Part shown: positions 1 through 14,340 of the stretch, one piece after another
Layout: each line of letters opens with the position of its first letter
How positions within the stretch are numbered: position 1 is the first letter of the stretch
Assembly: GCA_019925105.1 (NCBI GenBank)
Contig: JAHGAU010000003.1
Coordinates: 620,001-684,000, forward strand
Length of the DNA: 64,000 nt
Source: Niebla homalea
Taxonomy: Eukaryota > Ascomycota > Lecanoromycetes > Lecanorales > Ramalinaceae
Direction: 5' to 3'
Program-made: the position numbers and the translations under genes
The notes under the pieces: generated by a model
The model's input: the letters and a program-made list of their open reading frames with translations, nothing else
The model's database searches: none
What the model was told of the DNA's origin: nothing

Positions 1-3000
1 CGTTATTAAAGAATATATAAAAATTTATTAAGGATTTTATGTCTTAAAGTCGTAATTAAAGTATTAAATAATAATAATAATAATATTATAATTAATACCG
101 ATAACGAAACAATATTATATTATTATAAATGCCCTTAAGATATAAATTTTAATATAACGCCCTTAATATTAAATAATATTAATAAAAATATATTATTAAT
201 TTTTTTAATTTTTTTATTTATCATAAATCCCGATTAATAAAGCTTTTAATTAAGTTCCGTTATAAAAACTTATTTATTAAAATAAAAAATTAAGAGGTAT
301 TTATAAAGTAATAAATTAAAAGGAAAATTTATAAGAAGCGGAAAATTAAAAATAAAAGATAGAAAATTATACGCGTAATATAATAGGTACGGAGAGTAAA
401 AAGCTCTTTTTTTACGGTTTTACTTCGGTATTATTTTTATTAAAAACGTAAATATTTTATGAAATAATTTAAAGAGATATAGGAACGGTAATAAAAGCCA
501 TTAATCTAAATAATATAGAATAAAAGGCGGTTATATAGTATTTCTTAATATTTAAGGTCGAAAATAAAATTTATATATCCTTTAAATTTTAAAAGGATTA
601 TATATATAACGAATAATTTACGATAAGTAAATTAAGTTAAACTTAAATTAATACCTTTATAAGGAATCCTTTCTTAAATAATCATAAATAAAATCGTTTC
701 TCCTTTAAAAACGTTATTAGATAAAAATATTCGATTTCTTAAATTTTATATAATATATAGAATAATTATTAAAAAGGTCGTAAAATAATAATCCATAAGT
801 ATTTTAATAATATTTAGAATATTAAAACGATAATTTATTATTATAATATCGTTATAATACTTTAATTCTTATTAAGTTATAAGGTTTTTAAAAATACTTT
901 TTTTTACGCTTTTATCTATATAAGTAATTAATTTAATAAAAAAGTATATAGTAAAATATATATAACCGATTAATAATAAGTTAAACAATATAAAATCTTA
1001 AAGGGAGGAATTATAATTTTTATAATCCTTATATTTAATAAAATTTTTATAATTTACCTTTATAGGGATTTATCGTTATAATTAGTTTATATTATAATTA
1101 ATAATTTCGATTATATAACCCGTAAAAGTTAACTTCGTTTTATGATAATATTATTAAACTTAATATTAATCATTAAAATTAATAAAACAATAAGCTTTAT
1201 AAAAAGTATATAATTTAAGATTTATTATAATACTTTAAATTTAATATTTAAACGTAAATTCTTTTTTTTAAATCTTAAATATAATATTATTAATAACGTG
1301 TAATAAGCTTTATAACGATTAATAAATAAAGGACTTCCAATAAAATACGTTAACCGTAAGGTTTAATAATATTTTTTAATATTCATAAATATAATTACGG
1401 ATTACCTTAAATAAGTCTTAATAATAAAGGTTAAGAGCGGTTAATATTATTCTATATACCGGGTTTTATTGAATAAAAAAAAGAATATAACTATATAATA
1501 GCCACTATATATATTAGAGTATATAAAAGGCAAGATACGTTAATAGTAATAAGCCCCTAAAAAGGATAATCTTATAGAGATCCTGATCATAAGAAACTTC
1601 GCCTGGAAGTTAATACTTATTAATATATATACCGTAATAATATTAAATTTACTTTATTAATTATTAAAAGGTTTTATAAAAAATCTTATAAACTAAATTC
1701 AGTAATTTTCATTAATATAATATTTACCGTCCAAAAAAAAGGGTAAAGGAAGTAATTAACTTAAGTACCGGCGTTAATATAATTAAATAAGTGATTTAAA
1801 TAAATTTTATTATTTATAAGTTTAAAGAAATTTATATTATTTAACGTAATATCTTAATAAATAAATAATAAAAAAAAGATAATAATATAATAACTAATTA
1901 TAATTATTACTTTATTATTATATAATAAATAACCCGTAATACTTTAATACGTATAAATAATCCTCGACTTTTATATATTAATATCGTATAAACTTTATAA
2001 CGAGATTATATTAAGCTATATAAACCAGGTAATATATTATATAGATAAGTTTGAATGGGTATTTTAAAAGTTTTAACTTAAGGTTATTAAAGATAATAAT
2101 ATAAATATAAAAGAAGATTAACGTTATTTTAATATATTAAAGCTATATATAATTATATATTATATAAACTGGATCCGATTTTACGGTATTATTATTAATT
2201 TTAATATAATTTATTTTAAAGTTACTTATAAATTTTTATTAAAAAAATATTTTTTAAAAATTAATAAGAATAAACGCTATAAAGTTTAAATATTAAAGTA
2301 TAACGTTTATTATATATAAATATAAATAATAAACGATTTATTAATATTCCGGAAAAGCCGTAAAAGTATAACTATAAAGAAAGATTTGGATATCTTTATA
2401 ATTTAATTATTATAGTTATTATTTAAGTTTTTATTTATTAAAATAAGCTTAAATTAAAAAAATTTTATTTAAATTAAAATTAAATCTTAAAATATAACGC
2501 TTAATTATTTAAATTACGGAATATAAACGGCTTCCGGTAATTAACTTTATTAATATTCTTATAGTATTTATTTAAGAAAATCGGAAACGTAACGATAAAA
2601 CCTTTAATTATAATACGGACGTTAAATAACGTAAACAAGACTCCTTTTAAGCCCGAGAATATTACGTAGGCTTTTATATTAATATAATTTATTAAATATT
2701 AAACAGAATAAATAATAATAGGAATAAGCGGATAATTAAGTAAATTATTTAATATATTCTTTATTAACGCGGGGATCTTAATGGTTATTATAATTTTATT
2801 TAAATATATAAAAACCTTATTAAGGAATATAAAGCGGTTAATTTAAATAAAAAACCGATATTATTATAAAGAAGTTAAAGTTAATTATAATAATATCCAA
2901 TATTAACCGATATAATAAGAAAAATAAATTATTATAATATATTAAGGTATTTATTAAGACTTTATAATAACGGAAGCAAAAGAAAATGGATTTTATTTAT

Positions 3001-3300
3001 AAAATATTTAAAGTAACACCGGTCTTTTTAAATAAAACGAAAAATCCTTATAATCTTAACCTATATCATTTTTTTAATATATAATATATTATTCGTTACG
3101 CTTATTTAATACCGGGAAAAAAAAGTAAGTTAGGATAATTAATTAATAACTTTATTAATTAAGATTAATATAATATAATTTATAATAAGGACTTCTTATA
3201 GAAAAGTATTTATAAAATAAATATATTTACGAATAATAAGTAATAATATCGTACGTAAATATCTTATATAATTTAATAATAAAAAACTATTCTTATACGG
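1..3300 (+). pseudogene. Plavaka/KDZ-like DNA transposon transposase, RIP-degraded, 5'-truncated by window edge
   Basis: The plus-strand frames, read through many TAA/TAG codons that look like mutated CAA/CAG/TGG, show successive blocks typical of fungal Plavaka (KDZ) transposases. Near 1,000-1,150 there is a block resembling the 'IILSSDKTQLT..RG..S..PVYLTIGNI' region. Near 2,150-2,330 one resembles the 'WIR.FG...NF.T..FE..HK' block, followed by an 'LKYNVYYI'-like stretch. Near 2,980-3,250 there is a C-terminal 'HAYLIPG' type block. The order and spacing fit the family. The enzyme would have been a large nuclear cut-and-paste transposase. No terminal inverted repeat was seen, so the element's borders are unknown. 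No unbroken frame of useful length survives. An unrelated DNA transposase is the main alternative. Confidence 0.55.
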
Positions 3301-3320
3301 TAATATTAATACTTTATTTA

Positions 3321-3425
3321 AGTTAAAATTTTAATATTTAACTTATTAATATTTAAGTTAAAGTTTTAATATTTAACTTATTAATATTTAAGTTAAAGTT
3401 TTAATATTTAACTTATTAATACTTA
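3321..3425. repeat. 35-bp tandem repeat, three copies
   Basis: Three consecutive 35-bp units begin with agttaaa and contain ttaatatttaacttatta. They differ from each other at only one or two positions. The array lies just downstream of the Plavaka-like relic and may be subterminal repeats of that element, but this is inference. Confidence 0.85.
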
Positions 3426-5313
3426 ATTTAATATATATTAAATACGTTAAAAATACGTTTATTTATCCTTTTCCTTTAAATCCTTAATTTTTTACCTTTT
3501 TTTTTATCGTTATTATATAGTATTTATATATTATTTTACATAATTTATTATTTATAAATATATTTCTATTAAGTATTTCCATTTTTTATTATATATATAA
3601 TATATTTTCTTTATTAATAATAAGAATAGAAAATATTCTTAACAATAAAAAAAAGAAACGTAACGTTTTAATAAGTTATATTTATATAAATAAACAAATA
3701 TTTTACTTATTATTTATAAAATGAAAATAATAAATATAATTAAAAAACTTAGAAATACCCATTATTACTTATTATTAAATTAAAAAACGTAAATAATAAA
3801 GATAATAAACTTATTATTTATACCGGTTAAAATAGAAAAATTAAAATTATATAAAGTAAACTATTAAGATATAATATATTATTTATTTCGTTTTTAATTA
3901 ATCGCTTAATAAAATAAATTTAATATTAAATAACTTAAATTAAATATAATATATATAGCTTTCTTTAAGTTTACTTAATCAGTTAACGTTATATAGCCGT
4001 TTTTATAAAAGTAAGTATCGTTATAATTATTATTCTGATTATTACTTATTTAATTATAGTTAAGCCCCGTCCTTGTCGTAATATTTTTTACGTTACGGAA
4101 GATCCTTATTTCCGTTTAAGTCTTCCTTTCCGTCGTTATTTCCGCCTTAATCCCCGTTTGATTTTACTTCGTATAAATCGGTAATTATAAGATTATTAAT
4201 ATAATCTTTAGTTAAAAGGATAGTAACGTTTTATTCTTTTAATTAAGTACTATTAATTATATGTTTATTTTATATTTATCGGAATATTATAAGATAATTT
4301 TTAAATAAATAATTACGTTATTTTTAACTTAAGTTATTATAGGGGAAAAAGCGGGGGCTAAAAAATTATAAATTAATTAAAAAGTTAAAATTAACTTAAA
4401 TAATATAATTAATAATATATAAAAAAAAGTTAGAAGTTACTTAATTAAAAAGAATAATATTATATTTAACCGCGAGTATAAATTACCTTATCCAATTAAA
4501 GTATATAAAGTATAATATTTTTATACGTATTTAATATATAAATATTATTAATAATAATTTTAATTAAAGGATTTAATCATAATTTTCCGTATTTAAATTA
4601 TAGAAAGGATTCAGTTAATTATATAAAATTATTATATATTTAATTAAGGAAGTTAATTAATATCGGACATTATAAAGAATCTTTTAAATAATAAGCGGTA
4701 AATAAAATTAAACCTAATGAAATATTTTTGACTTATTTAATTTTATATATGATTAATAAGAAGGGGTTAAAGTAATTAAAAAGTAATCGTTATCGGTTTA
4801 TTAATAATATAATTATTAAAACTTTAATTATCGCTTTTTTCTTTAATAAGAAAAAAAGCTTTAACTTAAGGGCTTTAACGTCGGATTTATTTTTTCTTAT
4901 TTAGCTTTAAACGTTATAGTTAATTTATAATATAATTTATTAATTATTAAAAGATTATAAAAGTAAAATAAAGAAAATAATACTTTTTTAAGGATTATTT
5001 ATTATTAATATTATTAAACTATATATTAAATCTGGGATTAAGGTTAATAAAGATCGTATAAAGGCTTATAACGATATTAAGGAACGGTAGGAGTCTTTTA
5101 ATATACGGGTAAAAAAAGGGTTTAATAAAAGTTATCTTAAAGGATACCGTAATAAGTAAGTAGTGATTTTATATATAAAGCGTATAATCTTAAGGTTATA
5201 CGCGATTCATTAAATAAAGAAAATATTATAGAAATTAATATAAGTAAAATTATATTAAATCGGTCTACGGAAATAAGTCCTTAATTACCCAATTATAGGA
5301 CGGTCTTAATACG
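3426..5313. other. RIP-degraded DNA without a recognised element; possible gag-like frame at its end
   Basis: The stretch is very AT-rich with no terminal repeats that I can see. Between about 4,980 and 5,210 a plus-strand frame with few stops reads as a charged helical segment (KVNKDRIKAYNDIKER...) that could belong to a retrotransposon gag, but no zinc knuckle or other diagnostic motif is visible. A small less mutated patch lies near 4,065-4,160. I cannot assign the region. Confidence 0.4.
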
Positions 5314-5319
5314 ATTAAT

Positions 5320-5906
5320 ATTGATTGATTGATTGATTTATACTACGGATCTAGCTAAGCTAATTCCGGTATTCCCTAATATTCGGCCATTTAGCCTTAT
5401 TAATAACCGTAAAAAACCTGATATCTATAACGTTAAGAATAAAAACCGATATCTACCCAGCCTCTATTTATATTTTAAGGGTTAAGAATATTTACGGCCG
5501 TTTAAAGAATAAGAATTTATTTATATGCTTTTTTTAAGAAAACCTATAATATTATAATTAAATCCACTTAAAGGTTACCTTTAAATTTATTATTCTTCCG
5601 TTACCTTACGGGTTTATTTAATATTAAAATTTTAAAATTCCGATTATATTATTAAATATCCTTATTAATATATATATTATTATTATTTTATTTATATAAC
5701 TTTATTAACCAATATAATATCGTTTTTTATACTGCCCCGGTATTTATAGCCTTTTTAACCCCCTATTAAGTATAGTTTTTCCGCTGTTATTTTCTATCCT
5801 TAAGTTAATAATAAGGTTTTTTAATTAAGTCCTTAATTATTTCCTTTATTTCCTTAATTAAATTAAATTATAATAAAAAGCCCGTAATTATTATAAATTT
5901 AACGGC
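5320..5906 (+). repeat. Left long inverted repeat, outer segment
   Basis: This segment is the inverse of about 23,924-24,544. Shared landmarks include the gattgattg end, aaaaacctgata, tttacggccgttta and ataatattataatta. Differences are mostly C/T and G/A, as expected from RIP. The similarity stops at aacggc (5,901-5,906) and resumes at 12,417. The 6.5 kb between these points therefore looks like an insertion into this arm. Confidence 0.7.
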
Positions 5907-6299
5907 CGCTTTAATACCCTTTTTATTAATAAGTATTTAACGATAATCGTTAATCCCTATTTTTTTAATTAATCTTAATCTAAACTTTTTAAATAATAAA
6001 TAAAAGATTAATATATATACGGCGTTTTACTTTTATTATTTATATTTATAATTAACGTTAATCCGGTTATTAACGTATACGATAAAAAGGAAGTAAATTA
6101 AGCCGTTTTTATTTATCTGGAATTGAATTATTAATATATTATTACCTTTCCTTATAATCCTATAACGCCGGAAATACTTATTAATAACCTTATTATTATT
6201 TAATATTGGGTACCGTCGCCTTTAAGGGATTAATTCTTTATATTTACGTTAATACTTTATTTATTTTCTTTTAATTTATAAAGTAATCGTTATTAATTT

Positions 6300-9250
6300 C
6301 ATTTTTATGGTTTTTTTTTTCTTTTATTACTTTTACTTTAAATAAGAATTTATATATTCTTACGTTAACTTTTTAAATATAGGTTAAGTTAACCTTATTT
6401 TTAGCTTATTCTAGTTTAATTTCCGTGGGGGGGATAAATGCTTCCTTCTTATACTTTTTTATTTAAGGTATCTTATAGTTTTAATAAATATATTTATTTT
6501 TTATTAACGTAATTAAGTTTATACCCCTTTTAAGCCTTATTTAAGTAACTATTTAATTTAAGGTTAACTTTATTAATAATATAAAGATCTTAGATTTTAG
6601 TATTAGGATAAAAATCGCTTTATATACTTTATTTATTACTTTTAAGTATTAATTTTAAACTTTTTATAATTGCCGGACGGGTTTTTTCTTATATTTAAGC
6701 GTATTTTCGGGTATATATTAGATGGTTATTACGTACGTTATTATAAACTTTATAACCACCTGGTAAACGGTTCTAATCTTCTATAAGGTAATTTTTTACG
6801 TTAATATTATAAAATAAATAAAACTTTTTTCCTATAAAATTATTTTCTTTTAAACCTTTCTTATATAATTTTTTTAATCCAGTTTCCTATTAATTTATAA
6901 ATTGAGTATTTTAATATTGGCTTCCGGTTTTATCGTTATATTATTTAAGTTTATTATAGTTATTATATTATATAACTTTGGGCTCCTTATTATATAAATA
7001 AGTTTATACTTATACGGGGTAAATTAAGCCCTATATATTTTTATTTATTATAAATAGACTTTATAGGTTTATTTTAATTTTAAATAGTTTATATAAATAA
7101 ACGTATTATAAACTAAAAGGTAAATATCGTTAATAAAGCTTTTTACTTAAACCTTCTATTTTAACTTTATTAAGTCTTTAATAAATAAACCGTTAAAGAA
7201 TAGGAATAAAATTAAAGAAATAAATAACTTTTAAGGAATCCTTATTATTGCGGGTTTTATTATATTTATTTTCTATCCTAGGTTAATTAATATTATTTAA
7301 TTACTTAAGAAACTTTTTATTTAATTTATAAAGAAAAATAAAACCTTTTTTTTCCGTAAATTATATAATAATCTTTAATAATTTACTTTATTAAACGCCT
7401 TTATAATATTTAAAGAAAGAAGACTCGTAATCTACTTTTTCTTATAGCCTTATACCGTATATATATTATTAATTAAGCCTTTAAGAACCGTCTCCGTTAA
7501 CCGTCCTTTTCTTACCTTTATTTATTAATTAAAGAATAGTTTATACCCTTTTATATAGTTATTTAAGATTTTTACGATTATCGTCTTTAAAGCTTTTTTT
7601 AACGTATAAAGGAATACTATAGGTTTATATAACTTTACCTTTACGTAATTTAATTTAACCAACTTTTTAAGGATAATCATTTTGGCCTCTTTAAATCTAT
7701 AAAAGTAATATCTTATATTAAAATAAACTTAAAATAAATAAATAAAAACCTCTCTGAATAATAACGTTACTATAGATAGGAATTTATTTAATATATTATT
7801 AAGTTTAAAGGCCTTATCCTTCTTTAATTTATTAATTGTTTTAATTATTATTTCTTAAGTTATTATTTTATTTATTATTATTAATTTAAGATATATTATA
7901 CCGTTAATATTTATTAAGTTAACTTCCGGTAATAAAGGAAAGAACGCCTTTTTAAGAGCCTTAATTTTACCGTTAAAGGTATTTATTATTATACCGTTTA
8001 ATTTTTTTAAAGGTAAAAATTTAAGAATAAATTTAAATTTCCTACTTTATTCCTTATTATATTTTATTAGCTTTTAAATATTATAAAGGGAAACCGCCGA
8101 ATTATATATTATAGCCCGGAAATATATTTATTTAACCTTCCGGATAATTCTTTCCTTTTCTTTTTAAGCTTTTTTTAATTATTAAAACGTTTCTTGGTTT
8201 TTATATTTAATAGTTTATTTTATAAATATTTTTACCTTTATAGTTATTTTTATATATACTTTATTTTAATAAATTTTAACTTTTTAAAACGGCTTTATTA
8301 TTAAGATTATAGCGTTAATTATTTTATTTAAAGTTTTTATTACCCGCTTTATAAAACGGTTAATTTATTCTTTATTATTAAGTTAGGAAAACTCCGTTAA
8401 TTAAAATATTACTTTTATTACCTTTATTAATACTTTTACTTCCTTAACCGTTTTTTATATTCGTTTAAACGGTAAAAATAAAATTATATTAATAAATTAA
8501 TTTAAAATTATTTGTATTAAGACGTAATTTAAACCGTATTTTAGGTTCTTTTAAGGTCCGTATATTATAATTAAGTTAATAATATTTTCTAAGTTAAATA
8601 TTAAGTTAATTATAATTTTAAGTTTACGGCTTTTTTATATAATAGTCCCTTTTAACGTTAATAGTATAAAATTAAACTATATAATAATTATTAATAGCTT
8701 TTTAAATTTAATATAATTAATTATATAATTATCCTTATTCTATTAAATATAATAAAGATTAAAGTCCTTTATTAAAAGGTATTTATTAAGTATAATTATA
8801 ATATCCTTAAGTAACGGGATTATAAAGGGTTTTTTCTTATTAATTAATAACGGATTATATATATTATAAATATTTAAAATACCCTTAATATCTCCCTTTT
8901 ATATAATCCGGAATATATATAAGTTCTTTCCGTAATAAATAACATTTTAACTATTTATATTTAGCCTTTTATTAATAATAAAGTATATCCGCATTATCTT
9001 ATTACCCTTAAAAATCAAATAAAAATTATCTTTTAGGTTAATTAAAAAGTGGGTATATAGATTATATAACGGTTCTTATATCGTTATAATATTAATATTT
9101 TTTATTTCCTTAAATTTAAATATTAATATTATAATTTTAATTACTTCTTTACGTATATTATATTATATTACCCTTAAAAGCGTAAATATATTAAATTTTA
9201 ATATCCGTTAAGCTTTCCTTATTAATTTTTATTTATATAAATGGTTTCTT
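6300..9250 (-). pseudogene. LINE copy 1 ORF2: APE endonuclease and reverse transcriptase
   Basis: Reading leftwards, the endonuclease begins near 9,175 (LQYNIRKE, then an 'I.I(Q)EPLYN' block with Q mutated to stop). It continues with NIYNIYNPLL and the catalytic 'GDFNL' block mutated to KDFNLYY near 8,720-8,790, and with a 'TIDL.F' like stretch. The reverse transcriptase shows SLNIIKAFNKVNY (from 'DIKGAFDKV') and RLLYNLR near 7,360-7,430, then a 'WIKSFLSN' like segment. This order (APE, RT) is that of a LINE ORF2 that nicks DNA and primes reverse transcription at the target. Catalytic D and G residues are lost and many stops are present. An RNase H domain was not confirmed. Confidence 0.75.
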
Positions 9251-9729
9251 TTTAAAATTAAGTATTATTTATTTTAATTTTCTTATTATAATAATAATTT
9301 TAATCGGGTAACCGGCTTTAAAGATTAATATTATTATAAGTTTCCTTTTTTTTACGTTATTAATTATTACGTTTTATTCTTCTTTATTTAATAGGTTCCA
9401 TTTACGTCTTAAGATTGTTTTTAATTATTTTACCGGTTTAAGTTTATATAAGTTATAACGTTAAACTTTAATTATTATTTTAATCTTTTTATATTAGGTC
9501 TCCTTTATTCTTATTATATATTATAAGTCTTACGTTAAGTAATTATTATTATTATACGCCGCGTATTTTAACGCGTTTTTTATTAGGCTTTTTATTATTA
9601 AGTTAACGTATTTATACGTATTATACCCTTTAATATATATTACGCACTTTATATTATTAAGGTACTTTATAATAATATACCCGTACCTTTAATATTTAAA
9701 ATATTAACAAATATCCGCTGTCTAATCTT

Positions 9730-11086
9730 AAGGTCTTATTAATTTAAAAGATTTACCCTTTATTACCCCTTTATTAAAGATATTATTATATATTCTTATT
9801 AACGTTATATTTAGGATAACTATAGAGTATTTCTTCGTACGATTAAAGGTATTTAACCTTTTTATTATAGGAAGGAAATTATAATTAATAATCTCCAGTT
9901 TAAAATAAAAAATCATATTCTCTTTCTTTATCTATTTTAAGGTAACTTCCCTTTCCTTTTTTATAAACCTTATTAAATATATCCCGTTTACCGTAATAAT
10001 AAAGGATTATTTTAATACCTTTATTGTCTTATACCTTTTTTTATTGGCTTATCCTTTTAATTTTTTTAACTTTTCTTTTACCTTTAATAAAATTATATTG
10101 AAAAGGATATCCCCATTTTATAATTTATATACCGTAATAATTTATTCTATTAATAACTTTCCTATTATTTTAAACGTTTTTATTAATTATAATAAGTTTA
10201 TTTTCGCCGTTATATTCCTTTTTTTTTTCGCCTAATAATTATATAATTATTATCTTTACCTTCCTTAACGTTATTACCTTTTTTTTTATTTTTATTTCCT
10301 TTATTATTAACGCCGGCGCCGCTTTTACGGCCTTCGTTATCCAGTTTATTTCCGTTCCTTTCTTTAAAGTTTCCCCCGTTGTTTTTTTACTTTATATATA
10401 TCTTTTTTATTTCTTTTTGCCTCCGCCCGTTAACGCCCTTATTACCGCCCCTTAAGCTCCACGTAACCTTTTTAACTCCCTTAAATTTCTCCCCGTATTT
10501 ACGTAAAAGTCTTTTACTCTTTATAGCCCGATTTATAATATCGGTTAAATTTTTAATATAATATCCTTTTATATAGTTATAAGGAGGTTTTTTAACGTTT
10601 TTATTACTTTTTCCTTTTTTATTTTTCCTTTACGTATTTAATAATTATTTTTTTTATAGTTTATTTTTATCCACTTAATATCTCTTTATTTTTATTTAGT
10701 TTTTTCTTAGTTTATATATATTTAATAAGGTTTTTTACGCCTCTATTTATCCCTTATCCGTCCCTATATACCGTCTTTATCCTTTCCGCTTTTTATTTAT
10801 TACCTTTTATAATAATATTTTTACGCGTTATATATGTCCCTTTACGCGTATTTTATTAATTATAAATTCCTTATTCAATTTAAGGCTTCTTTATCTTATA
10901 TTTATTACGTCGTTTATATGATTTATTACCGTTCTTATTAACTTAAGCTATTTATTTTTCCTCCCTTTTTATTTTTATTATTATTCTACTTCCGTTTATC
11001 GTATTTGCGGTATTGTTTTTACTATTACTTAAGTTATATACGCGTATATCGTTTCTGACTTCTGGGGTCCCGTTGTTCGTCGCCAT
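9730..11086 (-). pseudogene. LINE copy 1 ORF1 (gag-like protein)
   Basis: The start is the ATG at 11,084-11,086 (minus strand). It is chosen because the first codons, MATNNGTPEVRNDIRV, are shared with the other two LINE copies (MATNKGTLEV...) and remain open for about 45 codons. The protein would be the RNA-binding ORF1 product of the LINE. The rest is low-complexity and K/N-rich after RIP. I could not confirm a CCHC knuckle. A 62-codon open remnant survives at 9,728-9,916. ORF2 follows on the same strand. Confidence 0.55.
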
Positions 11087-12416
11087 TTTTTCCCTAAAGT
11101 ATTCGTAAAAATCTTATATACGATTAATATATAGATAGTAATAAAGGCTATAATAAAAAAAATAAAAAGGGAAAAAAAGACTATTTAACGGAAAGGTTAG
11201 ATAAGGACCTATTATTTTAGCCTTTTAATTAAGAAGAAGTTAAGTAATATTAATAATAAATAGGTTAAACGGAAAAAGAAATAATTAAATTAAATAAAGG
11301 AAAATAAAATTAAAAGATATATTTCGTTTTTATTAATAAAGATTTATACTTAATATATAATAATAAACGGGGATTAAAAGAGAAAAGCCTTTAATATATA
11401 CGTTAGAAATATTATTCTGGTTATTAACGATTATAATAAAAGTTAATAGTCTTATTTTTACTTTATAACTAATCGATTTATTAATTTAATATATAAGAAT
11501 TATAAAATAATAAAGTCCTAGCCGTATTAAATAATAAATATTAAATAACGGATAACTTTAAGATCTATATTAACTTTAAAAATCGGAAATATTTATTTTA
11601 AGTTATTATTAAGAATTATATAACCTTTAAGAAATAGTTTAATATTAAGAAGAATAAAATAATATAATATAAAGTATAAAACGATATATAAAACGCCTTA
11701 AGTTCTTTATAATTTTATAAATTAATAATACGGTAAATTATATAACGTTTATAAATAAGGTAAAAAAAAAATTATTAAAATATAACGTATAATTATAAAT
11801 AATTTTATAAAACCGGATTTATAACAATATATTATTACGCTTTTAAAATCTTATATAAAGAATAAGCGTTAAGTTTTAATATTATAAGTTTAAGCTTTAA
11901 ACTTAAATTATTTAAACTTTAAAAAATTACCCGTTTAAATAAAAATAAGAAAGCAGAAATATTATATATATTAATATAATATATTAATATAATATTTTTA
12001 AAAAAGGTAAATAAATAAAAACTATTAACTTATTAATTTATAGTAAAAATATCTTAAATATTATTAACTTAAATATAATTTATAACGAAAAGTATTCTTT
12101 TAAAAATAATAAAAATATATATATAAGCTTATTTAAATTATTATAATTTAATAATAATATTAATAAAATTAAAGAATATAATTTATATTAAACGTTTATA
12201 TATATTAAGTAATATATACGTTATAATTATTTTAAAAATATTACTTATAAGCTTTAAGTATTCTTAAAAGCGCTTATAAATTTCCGTTATATTTATAAGT
12301 TTTCCGGATTCTTATAAATAATAAACTATTAAGCGAAAACGGATATAAGATTTTCTTATTCGTTCTACTCGCTTGTACTCGGAGCACTCGGATTCGGATT
12401 CAGAAATTTGCAGATG

Positions 12417-12680
12417 TACCCGGATATTTTACTTTATAAATAATATTTAATAATAATTATAAGTATTAACATTTATAATAAATCTTAACTTAATCTTTAT
12501 AAATAAGGAATAAAAGATAAGGATATATAGCGTTTAATTTTCTTTATTTATACTTATATTCAGTATTTATCCGACCTCCGGTATATGTAATAAATAAGAA
12601 ATAAATTAAACTGGTTTTATTTATTTAAAGTTAAATTATTAATACGTTATTATCCTTCCTTATAATATTATAATAATAGA
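12417..12680 (+). repeat. Left long inverted repeat, inner segment
   Basis: This segment is the inverse of about 23,660-23,923. It starts at tacccggatattt and shares taaataatatttaataataattataa, the ccggtatat landmark and ataatattataataata. On the right arm the outer and inner segments are contiguous (…aacggc|tacccgg…). That shows the left arm was interrupted at 5,906/12,417. Confidence 0.7.
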
Positions 12681-14340
12681 AATATTTATCCGTAATTTTT
12701 TATTGTTAAAAGTTAAATAATAATAATTTTAAGGTATAAAGTCCTTATATTTCCGTTAATATTTAATTTATTTTATTATAACTTATAAAATATTTATTAT
12801 AACTTTTATTTTTTAAATCTTTTTAATCTTAGTTTTTTTTTATATTTAACGGGAGTTTATATATACTTAAATTAACCTTTAAAATATTAATAAAATTAAT
12901 TTCCTTTTTAATTTATTCTCATTTTATTTTAATAAAAAAAAGGATAAATATCTTTAATTTAGTCTTTTTAATTTAAGGCTTATTAAGATTTTAGCGGATC
13001 CGCCCGTTTCTTATTATTATAATTAAGTATATATATCTTTTTAATTTTATTTAAATAATTATTAAATTTAATAAAATTTTAATTAACGGTATAAAGATTT
13101 TAAATTTTTAATATTAAAATAAGGGTTACTTTATAAGTACCGTTAACTATTCTTAAATACCGGTTTTAAACTTTTTATAATATTTAAATAAACTTTTTTT
13201 TATATCCCGGAATATTTTGAAATATATATTAAATGATTATAATATATATTATAATTAACTTTATTACCGCTTAATAAATAGTCCGGGCCTTCTATAACGT
13301 AACTCCCTATATTAATATAGCGAGATAAATAAGGTCTTTTTCTTATAAATTTTTTTTTTTAAATTTTTCTTATATAGTCCTTTTAATTAAGCTTCTTATT
13401 TATTTAAAGGTTAAAGACTTTAATATTAATATCCGGTTTTACCGTAATTTTATTTAAGTTTATTATAATTATTATATTATATAATTTTAAACTTTTAATT
13501 ATATAAATGAACTTATATTTATATAATATAAATTAAATTTTATAGGTTTTCGCTTATTAAAAATAAACTTTATAAGCCTATTTTAATTTTAAATAACTTA
13601 TATATATAAAAATACTATAAATTAAAAGGTAAATATCGTTAATAAAGTTTTTAATTTAAATTTTCTATTTTAACTTAATAAGCTCCTTAATTAATAAACC
13701 GTTAAAGAGTAAAAAATATATAAAAGAAATAAATAATCTTTAAGAAATGTTTATTATAGTGGGCTTTATTAAGCTTATTTTTTATTTTAGGTTAATTAAT
13801 GTGGCTTAATTAATTAAAAAACTCTTTATTTATTTAATTAAAAAGGATAATATCCTTTTTTTCTTTAAGTTATATAATAACCTTTAATAATTTATTTTAT
13901 TAAAAATACTTATAATATCGAGAAAAAGAAGATTTATAATATATTTCTTCCCGTAACCTTATACCGTATATACGTTATTAATTAATTTTTTAAGGGTTAT
14001 TTATATTAATTAACCTTTTTTTATTCCCATTTATTAATCGGGGAGAAGTCCGTAATTTTCTATATAATCATTAAGGATCTTTATTATTACTGTTTTTAAG
14101 GTTTTCCTTAATATATAAAAGAGTATAATAAGTTTATAAGACTTTACCTTAAAGTAATCCGGCTTAATAAGCTTTACTCCGGGAAGCGGGACGGGATATA
14201 TCCCATGGGATAGGGACGGGATAGGGACGGGATAGGGATGGGACGGGATGAAGTAAATAGAATCCCATCCCGTACTAGTACGGGATGGGACGGGATGGGA
14301 TCGGGATATGCCAAGATCCCGCCAAGACGCGGGGTAATAA

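Larger units (their letters stand above)
5907..12416 (-). mobile_element. LINE copy 1 (Tad1-like non-LTR retrotransposon) inserted in the left inverted-repeat arm
   Basis: This is a minus-strand LINE relic. ORF1 starts at 11,086, followed by an APE endonuclease and a reverse transcriptase. The insertion limits are inferred from the interrupted arm. The 1.3 kb upstream of the ORF1 start (11,087-12,416) has no equivalent in copies 2 and 3. It could be a 5' untranslated region or another inserted fragment. It contains a sharply less mutated patch at about 12,355-12,420 (tactcgcttgtactcggagc…). No poly(A) tail or clear target duplication was found. Domain order and motifs fit the Tad1 clade, but the clade call is by resemblance only. 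Confidence 0.7.

Noticed and set aside
3321..3425. CRISPR-like array
   Set aside because: The 35-bp units are contiguous without spacers. This is a plain tandem repeat.
10044..10561. Small plus-strand open frames of 60-63 codons
   Set aside because: They are antisense to LINE ORF1. The F/I/Y composition is what RIP-mutated antisense DNA gives.
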